NCBI GenBank assembly: GCA_949358305.1
Contig: OX442314.1
Coordinates: 42,044,581-42,108,580, forward strand
Reading direction: 5' to 3'
Source: Strigamia acuminata
Lineage: Eukaryota; Arthropoda; Chilopoda; Geophilomorpha; Linotaeniidae
Length of the DNA stretch: 64,000 bases
Shown here: positions 1-10,031 of the stretch, one piece after another
Layout of the letters: each line of letters begins with the position of its first letter
How positions within the stretch are numbered: position 1 is the first letter of the stretch
The notes under the pieces: model-generated
Seen by the model: only the letters and a program-made list of their open reading frames with translations
What the model was told of the DNA's origin: nothing
Database searches by the model: none
Translations under genes and position numbers: made by a program

Positions 1-845
1 GCCAATGGACGAATAGAATGGTCAGATTCAGACAATAGTTTCCTCGTCACATGCTTGGTGTTCTCAGCCTTCCCAGCTTTAAGGGATATCAATGATATCA
101 GCTGGAGGTAACGCATGGTCCACAAACATGCTAGCAATGTTCTCTTCTGGTGTACAATCATAGGCTTGAATGTCACTCAGATATTTTCTCCTCCATGCCA
201 CAATGTCATTGCGCTCAATCAGCGCAGGATTACGCTTATGTCGCATAAATTTGAATCCAATATCGATTAACAATAATCGTAATGCGCTTTTCTTTAAATT
301 CGGAAGTGACTCATCATTCTGAATTTCAAGAACAATCTTCTGCAGTGTTGGAACCTCTCTTCTTCTAAATAATTCGTGCACTTTTGAGCGAATAGCACAT
401 TGCATGAACGAATCATATCTATGTATTCGCTTCTTATGCTTGTTGCACCTCTTCTTTCCAGGTGTTTTCAATTTACCTAATCAAAAAAGATTTTGTAATT
501 ATTAATTATGATTTATTTATTAAATTTTTATAATTATATTTCTCACATATCTCTCTTTTGATTTTTTTTAATGTTTTGTAATCCCACATCTGAGTGATCA
601 GACTAGGCCAATGGGAGCCAAGCTTCAGGGGGTGCTTTTTGAGTGTGGAAAGAGTATAGCAATGTTCTCTTCTGGTGTACAACCATTGCTCATCACTCTG
701 CAAATGAACAACGCAGAAGTAGGTTCATTGCTTTCAATTCTAGACAAATTTGCTGACTCAACTGGGTCGATGTATTTGCTAAAATCGGCCACGACTCATG
801 TGACATTTTGTGCCTCGAGATTGTGATATAAGCTCTTGTGTATGT
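1..845 (-). repeat. dispersed repeat, two segments also present at 17736-18053
   Basis: Bases 1-155 match 17736-17890 and bases 661-845 match 17871-18053 with scattered substitutions, so this is a rearranged copy of a dispersed family. Read on the minus strand, both copies encode fragments of the same unknown protein (shared short motif CTPEEN). Between the two segments lies a piece of a transposase exon (79-471). I do not recognise the family. The junction falls at a shared TCTTCTGGTGTACAA, which suggests a microhomology-mediated rearrangement (inference). Confidence 0.7.
79..471 (-). pseudogene. transposase N-terminal helix-turn-helix fragment (IS630/Tc1-like DDE type)
   Basis: The reading frame carries a basic start (KTPGKKRCNKHKKR) and then the pattern VHELFRRREVPTLQKI, ending with IERNDIVAWRRKYLSDI. 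That pattern is typical of the DNA-binding, helix-turn-helix part of IS630/Tc1-related transposases that are abundant in invertebrates. A splice acceptor (TGATTAG) lies directly upstream on the minus strand, so this is probably the second exon. The same exon recurs at 55444-55560 and 59560-59650, and its likely first exon is seen at 55651-56019. No DDE catalytic region follows; the frame switches to the unknown dispersed ORF and stops. A dead fragment. Confidence 0.6.
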
Positions 846-2019
846 AAGGGAACTCTTTGGAAATTCATTCACACTTTGGAGGCATTTTATACCGGCCAGC
901 AAGACATGACGCATACCACAGTGATTCGAGCAACTCCTAGTGAGGTTTTTTCGCATATTTAGGTGGCCGCTTGTCCTTAGCTGTAAACAATGACAAGTCG
1001 TACGCTTTGCAGAAATTGACGTTTATTCAATGAACTCAGGGTCTGCATGGAGCCTGGAGTCAGCTTTATTAAAGATGGCCTCATGTAATGCAACATGGTG
1101 AATGTCTGGGCATGGGAGCGAATGAAATAGCTTCAAGAAGTCTGCTTTTGCACATGCGTCTAATTTGAATCAATTCACTAATTGCTCCCATGAGTCATTG
1201 CTTGGATAATGTTCCAACACAGTAGCTGCTAACCTTTTATCACGTTCTTCCCATCTACAATTTACTGCTGCACCTTCCTCGCCTATGGAATTTTGCATTC
1301 GAACATATACCAGATGCATATGTCGTGCCAATGCTTCATATTTTGTGGGATGTGCCATTTGCTTCGCCAGCCATTTATGGGATCGGTTTGATTCTGGAGG
1401 AGTCATCGGTTCTTTTTTCACGCGATCTGTGGGTTCCGGATCGGATTCTTTGCTTAGTGACTCAGTCGTTACTTGGACGTTCGTTGGAGTGATTTGGATC
1501 GTTCGAGCAGGCCATTGGCTTTGATAGCTGTTTTTTTTTTAAGAACGATATTAACATAACTTAAGAGAAGAATTTCTCCATTGAATGCAACTGCTTGTGC
1601 CTTACAACAATTAAGCACTAGCGGTAAGATTATTGCTCTTTCATAGTCAGCAATCTCTATTGACAAAAACAACTAGGATTATAACAAAATAACTCTTAAA
1701 ATTGTGACAAAACAGTTGTTGCCAGCAACATATGGAAAAGAATTAATTTCAAATTAGTTCTTACCTTTTTTTTAAGGTGGTTTTTCATGTTGTTGCCTTT
1801 TTCCCTGATGTTGATTTTTCCCAGAAATGGTTTACAATGCTTTAAATAATTGTTCTTTTGTAATAAAAAATTGATTCCTTCATTTTCCTTTTGTTGAGTG
1901 GGGCGTGGCTCCTTTGTCTGCATCATTCATTTCGTTTTGGCCACGTTTCTTCTTTCTATTAATTTAGAAATGTCTAATTAGCGTTTTTGTTCGTTTTTGC
2001 GTAATGTTTGTTCGATTTA
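846..2019. other. no recognisable gene; repeat-derived remnants
   Basis: There are short open frames on both strands (for example 1170-1421 minus and 1696-1926 minus), but none shows a motif I recognise, codon bias or a good start context. I regard the stretch as decayed transposon or intergenic sequence. Confidence 0.4.
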
Positions 2020-2211
2020 TTCTTAGGAAACGGATATAACGAGCATAACTTTTGGTATGCCGTCAGGTATGACGAAACGTCGGATCCTCGTTCCAAACGC
2101 GGTGAGTCTTTGGATGGAGGAGGTAGCAGTGGAGATTTCTTGCAAATCGAGAGCATCTCGATCGTCGAATGGCTGGGTTGCGCTCTTTGGCCTCATAGTC
2201 TTGACACGTAG
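2020..2211 (-). pseudogene. older relative of the unknown ORF of the LTR element, 3' fragment
   Basis: On the minus strand a frame contains LSICKKSPLLPPPSKDSP followed shortly by YLTAYQKLCSLY. It matches the plus-strand ORF of the adjacent intact element (LSICKKSPPPPPPPKDSP and YLTAYQRLRSVY, about 9390-9525). The match is diverged and includes a frame change near 2150. The young element starts at 2212, and the same minus-strand frame resumes beyond its far end at 11107 once the GTAG duplication is counted once. The young element has therefore inserted into an older, inverted copy of its own cargo gene. Confidence 0.75.
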
Positions 2212-2789
2212 TGTGGTGACCTCAAATATTCCTATTTGAGGACGCACCATAATTCCAATTTGTCTTAGAAACATATTCAACAAGTTTATATGTTTTGTTT
2301 CAATGTAAATTGAAATAAAATATATATTAATTAAATATAAAACAAGACACAATATTACCCAAATAATATTGTGTTTTGCAGCAAGTTTTGGCCCAGCAAC
2401 AGCGTCAACCAATCGCGCTGCAGCATGCATTGCTTTGATGATGCTGCTAGGCGTGTGCCTGGGCGGAGCATCCCTTCCCCTCGCGCGTGCCCGGCTCAAT
2501 TGTTGCACACGACCCGAAGGCAGCCGTGTGTGATCTTTGTGCAACTCGTCATCTGCGCAGCTTTTCTGAGCAGATTTAGGAGTGAGCCAAACGGTTTTGG
2601 CCCACTCTTCCCGCATTCTTGATTCTGCTTCCAAACCATTCACATCTGTGTCAAACTTATGCCAACCATTGCTAAGTGTGATCTGTGATATCTGGAAGAG
2701 TTGAGATTCATTGCTGGTCCGTGCCAACTGTACGGAATAGCGCCTTTCTGCTTGAATTACTACGCGTAATTTAAGCCATTTCTGTGTGG

Positions 2790-3001
2790 AATTGACATTG
2801 AGCTTGCTCTGTCAATTTGAAGGCTTTGTGTTGAGTTTAACTCCACAAGGCGAACTGTGTTAAGACGGATTGTTACGTCGAGCTTGCTCCGTAATAATCA
2901 AACCGCTGTGTGCAAGACGTATTCTCGTGTTGAGCTTGCTCCGCGAGGATTTTAGTATATTTTAGCAACGTATTTTAGCGTTGAGTTTACTCCGCTAAAA
3001 T
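2790..3001 (+). other. array of five bulged stem-loops in the LTR
   Basis: Five consecutive hairpins are seen at 2790-2817, 2823-2851, 2868-2899, 2921-2950 and 2972-3001. Each has an outer stem of 8-10 bp (a few G-U pairs), a 2-nt pyrimidine bulge on the 5' side (TT or TC), an inner GAG/CTC stem and a 4-5 nt loop (CTTG, TTTAA, CTTG, CTTG, TTTA). Outer stems differ in sequence, for example AATTGACA/TGTCAATT and TTTTAGCG/CGCTAAAA, yet remain paired. That is the covariation expected of selected RNA structure. The position between a TATA-like region and a donor-like site suggests a transcribed leader or R region. Function is unknown; packaging, export or translation are possibilities only. Confidence 0.8.
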
Positions 3002-3051
3002 CCCGCGCTCACGCGACGCCATCGACGCCATCTTGGAGCCAACGGTCAACC

Positions 3052-3057
3052 GTGAGT
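3052..3057 (+). promoter_or_regulatory. possible splice donor in the 5' LTR
   Basis: GTGAGT in the context CAACCGTGAGTGTA. It lies upstream of gag and could pair with the acceptor-like AG at 7630-7631 to make a subgenomic mRNA for the cargo ORF. Inferred from consensus only. Confidence 0.35.
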
Positions 3058-3288
3058 GTAGATACTGAAGAAGAAGCCAGATCGACCCCCAAACATTATC
3101 TTTTTGCTGAATAATACCTCCTTTGTATTTTGAACGATTAAAACTATCTAATTTTTCCTTTACTCTGTGTAAAATCATTCCCCTAGACAAACATTTGGCC
3201 ACAGAGTAGAAGTCCTGTACGGCATCTCTATGACGATTGCTTGATAAGTCTCCTCGATTTATTAAGTAAAAACCCGGATCGCCGCACT

Positions 3289-3306
3289 TGGGGGCCTGTC
3301 CGGGAT
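3289..3306 (+). promoter_or_regulatory. primer binding site, tRNA-Pro-like
   Basis: TGGGGGCCTGTCCGGGAT starts two bases after the 5' LTR. It matches the complement of the 3' end of animal tRNA-Pro at 16 of 18 positions (two adjacent bases differ). This would prime minus-strand DNA synthesis. Confidence 0.75.
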
Positions 3307-3378
3307 AGTTTTGATTGTTAAAATCCGATTTTTGTAAAAAGATCCTTTATTTCCTTTGTTCTTTTTCAATTTGACAAA

Positions 3379-6270
3379 ATGGCGACGCCAATGCAAATTG
3401 TGAAACGACAGCGAGGTCGACCAAGCACTCAGAAACGAGCAGCGACGGTTTTGCCGGCTCTCGAGCCTGAAATGCTTGAGGAGAAAATTATTTCCGAAGA
3501 AATAACACCAGTTCCAGATCCGAAACAACTTAAGGATGCTGAAAATGAAGTTGCTCGAGCCCTGAGCGCATCAAGTGCGAGTTCTAACGAACAAGAACTC
3601 CCGCCACTTCCACTGGAGGAAGTGGAAAATACTTTAAAAGAAATGGAAAGTGAATCGTCTCACGAATCACCTCCTCGCATGACCATGCTGGATGCTTTGA
3701 GAAATCAAGCACGCTAGGATGGCGCCCAAATAACGGACGACATGACGGTGGAAGAGATTCATCGCGCCATGATACGACTTCACACTAATCGTGCCGTTTC
3801 AAATTTACAATTTGAAATGGAACGAAAAGAAGCTGAGCTTCAACAACAAAAAGCGGAGGTTGAGCTCCAACACATGGAACTCAATCGACAAAATGAGGAA
3901 TTTCTAGCCCAAAAAGCTAGAGAATACAGATTAAAAAGTGAAGTGGAAGATCTTTCTAAAATAAACGTTAGAAATGAACTTTCAATTCGCTCACATCAAG
4001 AGGCGCGAAGACAGCTCGAACTTACCAAAAGTAAGTTAGAGCTGAAAAACAAAGAGTTGATTGATTTGGCAGATCACTACCAACGCAATCATAATCAACT
4101 AGTGAGATATGCTGCTGAATTAGACACACGTGCTAAAACACAGCGTACTCGCGAAAGCAAAATAGCTAAGCGTGAAGATGAGATTTTCCACTCGCTGGAT
4201 CAACCCAGTACGAGCGGACAAGTCAAGTCTAGCGGCCCTGCTAAGCGATTACAACCGGACGAATCGCAAAATCAAATAAATGAGAATGAAATTCTCCGAG
4301 CTGATTTGTTGCGCACACAAGAAGAGCTTGCAGAAATGAAAGATTGTTTACAAGCAAGAAACTACACTGACCAATTGGTGCAACCAGAAATGGCTGCGCC
4401 AACTGTCCCTATTTTGACTCCCGAAACAATAACAATTTCTGTTGTTTCAGAGTTAAGTAGCCAATCTGGATTATCGAGTGATGACGACCAACGTTCGCGT
4501 CGTCGCCATCGCTCAAAAAGAAAACGTCCTTCAGATTCTGAGGAACGGAGAGCTGATCGCAATCCGCTCCCTGGTAATCGAAACCCTATTTTTCACAATA
4601 GTGACCGACTGTTGGGAATGGTAGACGATCGAAACAGACAGCATGAAACAGGTATTCACGTTGCCCGAACGATACCACTGGCTCAACAGCAAGATTCGTC
4701 GAAAAGAAGTCGACGAGAAATGAATCCAGCATGCGAACCACCCGACGGACATGAAAGCCCGCCAGGTGGGGGTCAGTATAGAAGAAATCCACCAGATGGA
4801 GGAAATCCAGATGGACATGGAGATGGACCACCTGGAGGTGGACGCCGACCGCCAAACGATGGTGACGGCGACCCACTCGACCCACCTGAAACGCCACATT
4901 TTAACACGCCTTCAAATTCACAATCTGATTCAAGGTCGGATTCTGATGTGAATGCGCAGCAAGAACGCGATAATCGACATCGATCTCATCGACGTCGACA
5001 TCGAGGCCATTCTTCTCGGCGTAATACACATTATTACACTGCTGAAGAAATTGATCGATTATTAGCTGATCGTCGATCTGCTGATCGATCTGACGCTACT
5101 GCCGATAACGCTGACATTGCATTACGACAGAAAATTGCACAATACACTGCCAACAACTGGACTCACGATCTAGTTGATGAAAGAACTATTAGATGGGATC
5201 ACATTAAACCCGCTTTATTCGATGGAGAATGGGAAGCTGGATCCACTCTTTTAGACAAAGTTTTACGAATTTCAAGGTTGAATGGCATTGCATGTCACAC
5301 TGCTTTGAAAAGAGTAGTACCAAAAGCTCTTATAGACCGAGCTGAGAAATGGTTTTATTCTAAACAATTTCAAAATTGGAATCACTTTGTAGAAGAATTC
5401 ATGACTGAGTATGGAGAGTCAAGTGAAGACTTATTACAAATGTGGGATAATCTTTCTCAAAATAAAGGCGAAAGTCTTCGCTCTTATTTAAGAAGGACTG
5501 AAGATTAATTGGTAACTCTCCCTTATACGATGGGAGACGCAGCCATTGATCGTCAATTCCGTCGTGGATTGACCGATTATTCAAAAAATGTTCTACTTTC
5601 TGTACGAGCACCTTATCCGGGTGGTTTCGCTGAATTAGCCAAATTTATGCGAGCCAATCAGATAAGGATTGACGAAAATTACAAAGCTTACTTACCAGCT
5701 GATGAAAAAGTTGCGTACGCTAAGCGACAGCAACGGAGAAAGGAGTTGGCAAAAGACACACGTTTTGCTAACACCCCTCTTTTGCAACCCCCAAAACGAG
5801 GAGATTTTTTGGCAGAGACTGCCAAGGAATCGAAAAAGGGATCGGATGGAAAAAATCCTCATCCAACCCCTAAAGCTCACTTGGCTGAAGTGACCGAAAT
5901 GGAAACTGCTTCTGAACCAGAGAAATCTGACTCGGAGCCAGAAAGTGAAGCAGCAGCTGCATTATTAGCAGTAGCAGTAGCAAGAAAATTTGGACCAAAG
6001 ATGGCGCCTAAAAACGTTACTTTTGGTTCACCAAAGACGGACGCGCTCAGTAGATCGAAGTCACCGACCCCTAAAAAAGATGAAGCCAAACGTTCAAGTT
6101 CACCTTCATCAAAGGTCGCTAAATCGCCCGCTACTGATCCATGTAACATCTGCAAAAAATTGGGACATTGGGCTAAAGAATGTCCTGATAGGAAATCGAG
6201 CAAAGACAAGATTATAGAAGAGTTCGAGAAATCGATGAAATCAATCGGCGAACTTCTAAAAAACTTGTAA
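3379..6270 (+). pseudogene. gag: gag, one frame broken by two in-frame stop codons
   Basis: The ATG at 3379 has a good context (AAAATGG). The frame runs to TAA at 6268 but is interrupted by TAG at 3715-3717 and TAA at 5506-5508, so three pieces (3379-3717, 3742-5508, 5509-6270) share one frame. The N-terminal half is charged and coiled-coil-like (runs of E, K, Q, L at about 3750-4150). Next come RS-rich and G/P/D-rich low-complexity stretches. A gypsy-type capsid region lies at about 5150-5700 (pattern LIDRAEKWF, FVEEFMTEYG, SLRSYLRRTE). A CCHC zinc knuckle, CNICKKLGHWAKEC, is at 6142-6183. Gag would form the particle and bind RNA. Either the copy is damaged or the stops are suppressed; the near-identical LTRs make the two nonsense codons notable. 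Confidence 0.85.
6258..6264 (+). promoter_or_regulatory. -1 ribosomal frameshift slippery heptamer A AAA AAC
   Basis: The heptamer sits in the gag frame exactly as A-AAA-AAC, one codon before the gag TAA at 6268. The -1 frame from here is the protease frame, which stays open to 7325. This is the classic retroviral slippery sequence. The downstream pseudoknot was not worked out. Confidence 0.8.
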
Positions 6271-7325
6271 GCGCGCATCCAGACGGTCTAGTGGATGCGA
6301 CGCCTACCGCCTCGGAAAATGAACTAACACCATCTCAAATTTTAGATGAATTTTTGAATACTCAGATTAAATTAGAAATTGAAAATAATTTAGTATTTCC
6401 AAAAATTGATGTTTCCAGTTTAAGGCTTGTGCTGCAAAATGAAAACATCACTGAAGAATTTTTTAAAGAAAAAGTTCAACAAATAAAAGTTGATTGGGAA
6501 TCTAAAATAAAAGATGCTGTTACTTTGCTAGATGGAAAAGCTAGGCCAACACCTGAAATTGTTGAAAGGTCAGATAAAATTGATTTACCTGGTCTTGATG
6601 AATGCATTGAAAAATTAATGGCTACAACGGTAGTCACTAATGATTTATTGGACGAATTACCATTGGATCCGCCGATAGAAATTAAGCCACCGCGACGTTT
6701 TAAGTGCAAGTACGCGGACATACCAAACAGCAATGATTTGCCGACGATTCGATTGCAGACGGCAAACGGTATGATAACAGGGATGTTAGACTCTGGAGCT
6801 AATCGAAGCTTCATGGCCTACTCCGTAGTAATTTCGCTGAAACTGGAAGATGAAATTCGACCAATTGGACCGGATGTGAGAGTTACGACTGCTTCAGAAG
6901 ATGTAGTCCCCGAAGGAACTCTCCTGCTTTCTTTTGCGTGGACACACGGGATGTTAAGTCATCCATTCATAATTTTGAGAAATAAATATCCTATTATTTT
7001 ATTAGGATGTGATTTCATGAATCGACTCAATATTCAACCAAATCCTAAGACCATGTCTTGGAATTTTGTTAAGACTTTGAAAGAAGATTTACCTTTTGTT
7101 CCTCAAGCGATTCTTGATCGTTATCAAGAGTTCCTTGATCCACCCGAAGAAGTAATGAAACGCGACTTTATTAAAGCAAATCACATGAAAGCTGGTTCCG
7201 CCACTGCATGTCAAGCTAAAGTTGCCAATGAAGAAAATATAGTACAAAGACTTGTTAGCGACGCTAATTTGTCAATGGAAAATAATTTAATGCTTGAAAA
7301 AGTATTAAAGAAACATGAAAAGTAA
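6264..7325 (+). CDS. pro: retroelement aspartic protease, expressed by -1 frameshift from gag
   Basis: The frame is open from the slippery site; no ATG is needed if it is made by frameshifting. The catalytic motif LDSGANRSFMA (about 6785-6817) fits the D-S-G-A signature of retropepsins. The flap-distal hydrophobic motif IILLGCDFM (about 6993-7019) fits the conserved ILG strand. The N-terminal about 150 residues are an acidic linker. The protein stops at TAA 7323-7325 with no reverse transcriptase following, which is highly unusual because gypsy protease is normally fused to pol. Expected role: cleavage of Gag. Confidence 0.8.
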   Translation, partial: LVSAHPDGLVDATPTASENELTPSQILDEFLNTQIKLEIENNLVFPKIDVSSLRLVLQNENITEEFFKEKVQQIKVDWESKIKDAVTLLDGKARPTPEIVERSDKIDLPGLDECIEKLMATTVVTNDLLDELPLDPPIEIKPPRRFKCKYADIPNSNDLPTIRLQTANGMITGMLDSGANRSFMAYSVVISLKLEDEIRPIGPDVRVTTASEDVVPEGTLLLSFAWTHGMLSHPFIILRNKYPIILLGCDFMNRLNIQPNPKTMSWNFVKTLKEDLPFVPQAILDRYQEFLDPPEEVMKRDFIKANHMKAGSATACQAKVANEENIVQRLVSDANLSMENNLMLEKVLKKHEK

Positions 7326-7631
7326 TTAAAAGTGCATTTTCACTCGGAAAAAGCGAAAAATTCGTTGGTAACGCCTTCGCAAGAAGGCGCCGCCATTTTT
7401 ATCATCAGATGGCGCTGTGTCTCGTTTTTGAGGCGTTGCTACGGTAACGCTCCAACATTGAAACATAGCCGTCGGAAACAACGTTTTTCACGATTTTTCA
7501 AACATTTTGAAAAATTTAACGAATCTAAACTGTCGAATGAAATCTCACCGTGATTTTATTCACTGAAAATTCGGAAATAATTATTTTACACGAAAAAATG
7601 GATTTTAATTATTTCTTCGAATATTTTACAG
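7326..7631 (+). promoter_or_regulatory. linker between protease and cargo ORF, ending in a splice-acceptor-like site
   Basis: There is no ORF with a recognisable motif. The stretch ends in a pyrimidine-rich run and TTTTACAG (AG at 7630-7631). The cargo frame is open from 7632 but has no in-frame ATG near its start. That arrangement is what a spliced, env-like subgenomic message would need (inference). Confidence 0.5.
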
Positions 7632-9854
7632 ATCATCCAGCTTCGGGAGACGCATCTCGAACTGCACCCCGATGTTCCGACCGATCCTGGAGTCTGGCGA
7701 CATGCATTGCCGCCGGAAATCATCAAGTCCAAGGGGAGACTGACGTTTTGGGCGGCCCGACACAAATTCTCCAGAACCTTAAACAAGCGATGGGGAACGA
7801 AGTTTCGGATCGCCTATTTAATCGATGGATTCGGTCATCGCGACGCCCTCGAGTGGGCAATGAAGCGCGACACCTTCGGACCACTGCGAAATGAGTTGCT
7901 AGACTTCGCCTTCGCAGTGATCGCTCAAGAAACGCGAGACCATCGCCGTTACTTCAACGCTCCTGCGTGGGAGCGTCGACAGATTTTGGAGGACATCTTC
8001 CAACGTCTTGACCAAACCAAGGCCGAGGTTGTACGCCTCTACCACGAATCTTTCCGTGTAACCACAGACGGAAAGAAACGTTGGATACCGACATGCCAGT
8101 CGGAAATGCATCAATTAGCCATGGGCGGATGTTTCCATGCTAACTTCGTGCCGAACCCGTATCCAGAGCCCGAGCCGCGGGTACCAATCGCATCCACCAT
8201 CCACGTGGTGCCACCGCGCTCCACGTCGAGGTCACGATCATCGAGGTCGCCCTACAGTGGCCGTCGCTCCTCCCCAACACAGTCGTCGGGGGAAGGCGCC
8301 ATTGGAGGGTTACCTCCACTTCAAAAGACTCGTCATCGCTCACATCATCGACGCGAGTCAACACCACCAAAAAGACATTCGAAGTCCGTGTCGAAACCCG
8401 CATCCCGAAGCCGACCTCGAGTGCAATCGCGCCAATCTTCCACGAGGAGTTCACTCTCGTCGCGTGAAGAAAGATCCAACGCTTCACAGCTTAGCGCTTC
8501 CTCCTCCGGCCGGATTGACTGGTCGGACGAGATAGCGAAAGAAGATCGACGCATCGCCGCATTGCAAGCCGGTCAAGGAGACGTCAACACCTCTTTGCCG
8601 TTCGCTTGCCGTCCAGTCATCAGCGACATGCGACCCGATACGTCTATGCCAGTGCCACAAGTGACGACGGTCATTCGTTTCGAGGGATCCCACATCTCGC
8701 CGGAACCATTTCCAGCACAGGAGTGCGCTGATCTCTGGAGGCGATTCTCATCGTTTCCCGAGACAGCCCAAACGATGTACCTCGCGCATCTGGACGAATA
8801 CTAGCACGCTCAGATCCGCGAAGGTGAGAAGGAATGGCAATGGCTTGCCCGAGAGTTGGAGTCGTGCAAGTCCGACAAGCAACTGCAACGGAAGCTGCAG
8901 AAGATGCACAGGAAGCTGTCGGAAGGACTACTTAGAATCCTGTTCCAAGGAGTCTTTCCTGACCTACGAATGGCTCTGGCGGCCGCCACTCGATTGTGGA
9001 CCGTGCCGTTAGGGCTTCCACGAGCCTTGCTGGACGATTGGGAGTCAGTTCGCCCCGATCCTCCAACGATGCTCGCCGAATTGACGCAACGAGCCGAGGC
9101 GACTGGCGAAACTCCGGCTGGATCCGCCATTCGACTACGGCAGGAATGGGCTACACTGAAGCAGCAGCGCGCAACGGAACGAGCCACCGCCCGTCCCGCT
9201 GGCGCACCACCGTCATCCGCAGCTCCACTCCACACTGCCATCACGGCAACGTCGAGTGTTTCCCGTGCAACCGAGGCACCAAGTTGCAACATCTCGTCTC
9301 CAATGGAGTGGCTCGACAGCGACGATCGCGAGTTCGTCGTGCCTGTGGCCAGCGGTGCCAGACCAAAGACGCGCGCCCCGGCTTCGCGCAGATCCAGATC
9401 CCTCTCGATCTGCAAAAAGTCGCCGCCACCGCCGCCACCGCCAAAGGATTCGCCGCCGAGAGATAGGGGATTGAACATGGCCACCTACCTCACCGCCTAT
9501 CAACGCTTGCGCTCGGTATACGCCTTCTGCTACATAACGAGTGCAACGAAGACGATTCTCCAGAACAACGAGGATCTCTGCAACCGAGTCTTCGCGTGGT
9601 TGGAGAATCACATCAAGGAGCAGCAGCCATGGATCCTCCATCAACGTCTCGTTTTTGCCAGGATCACGCCGAAAGACCCGCAAGAGTATTTCGAAATGGG
9701 GTTTGGACGAAGGGATGGTGTGAGACACATTAAGCAAGTGTGGCTTCACATCAACCCTGGCTTCCAGTCAGGACCGAACGCCGGCCGATCTTTGTGCACC
9801 GTCACAGAGCACAAGGATCCAAATGATCATTCGACGGACATGTTGCCTAAATAA
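7632..9854 (+). pseudogene. cargo ORF of unknown function with one in-frame TAG
   Basis: One frame runs from 7632 to the TAA at 9852, broken only by TAG at 8802-8804 (pieces 7707-8804 and 8856-9854). The first about 170 residues are a compact, W- and R-rich domain (for example FWAARHKFSRTLNKRWG, RYFNAPAWERRQILEDIF). An RS-rich, probably disordered region follows (about 8190-8480). After the stop comes a basic coiled-coil-like segment (KQLQRKLQKMHRKL), an A/T/P linker, a polyproline patch (SPPPPPPPKDSP, about 9410) and a C-terminal domain beginning YLTAYQRLRSVY. I recognise no family: it is not RT, integrase, a typical envelope (no signal peptide or membrane segment) or a transposase. GC content is higher than in gag. 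A diverged relative flanks the element on the other strand, so the gene belongs to a family. Confidence 0.7.
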
Positions 9855-10017
9855 TTAGGGAACATACCCGTCCATTAAAAAATAATTACTTTTTTATTTT
9901 TTTTTATATTGTAATAAAAAAGAATAAATATATATCCTGTTCCATTTTACTTTGAAACCTTGTGTTTTTATTCTCATACTTACCTGTCTCTTCTGGAAAA
10001 GAATAAGATTCTTTCTT
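9855..10017 (+). other. 3' untranslated part of the LTR element
   Basis: AT-rich sequence after the cargo stop with several AATAAA-like runs (near 9915-9925). No ORF. Confidence 0.5.
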
Positions 10018-10031
10018 AAAAGGGGGGGAAG
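10018..10031 (+). promoter_or_regulatory. polypurine tract
   Basis: AAAAGGGGGGGAAG directly abuts the 3' LTR at 10032, the standard position of the plus-strand primer in LTR elements. Confidence 0.85.

Larger units (their letters stand above)
2212..3286 (+). repeat. 5' LTR, 1075 bp
   Basis: Starts TGTGGTGACC and ends GATCGCCGCA; same length as the 3' copy. The start folds into a perfect hairpin: CCTCAAATA (2220-2228) pairs with TATTTGAGG (2233-2241), inside an outer TGGTG/CACCA stem (2214-2249). A second 10-bp stem lies at 2347-2374. AT-rich TATA-like sequence is near 2310-2342. The five-hairpin array is at 2790-3001 and a GTGAGT donor-like site at 3052. Transcription start and polyadenylation site cannot be fixed by eye. 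Confidence 0.9.

Noticed and set aside
2023-2727. Long minus-strand frame crossing the LTR border at 2211/2212
   Set aside because: It joins LTR antisense to the older relative's fragment across an insertion junction, so it is a chance chimera.
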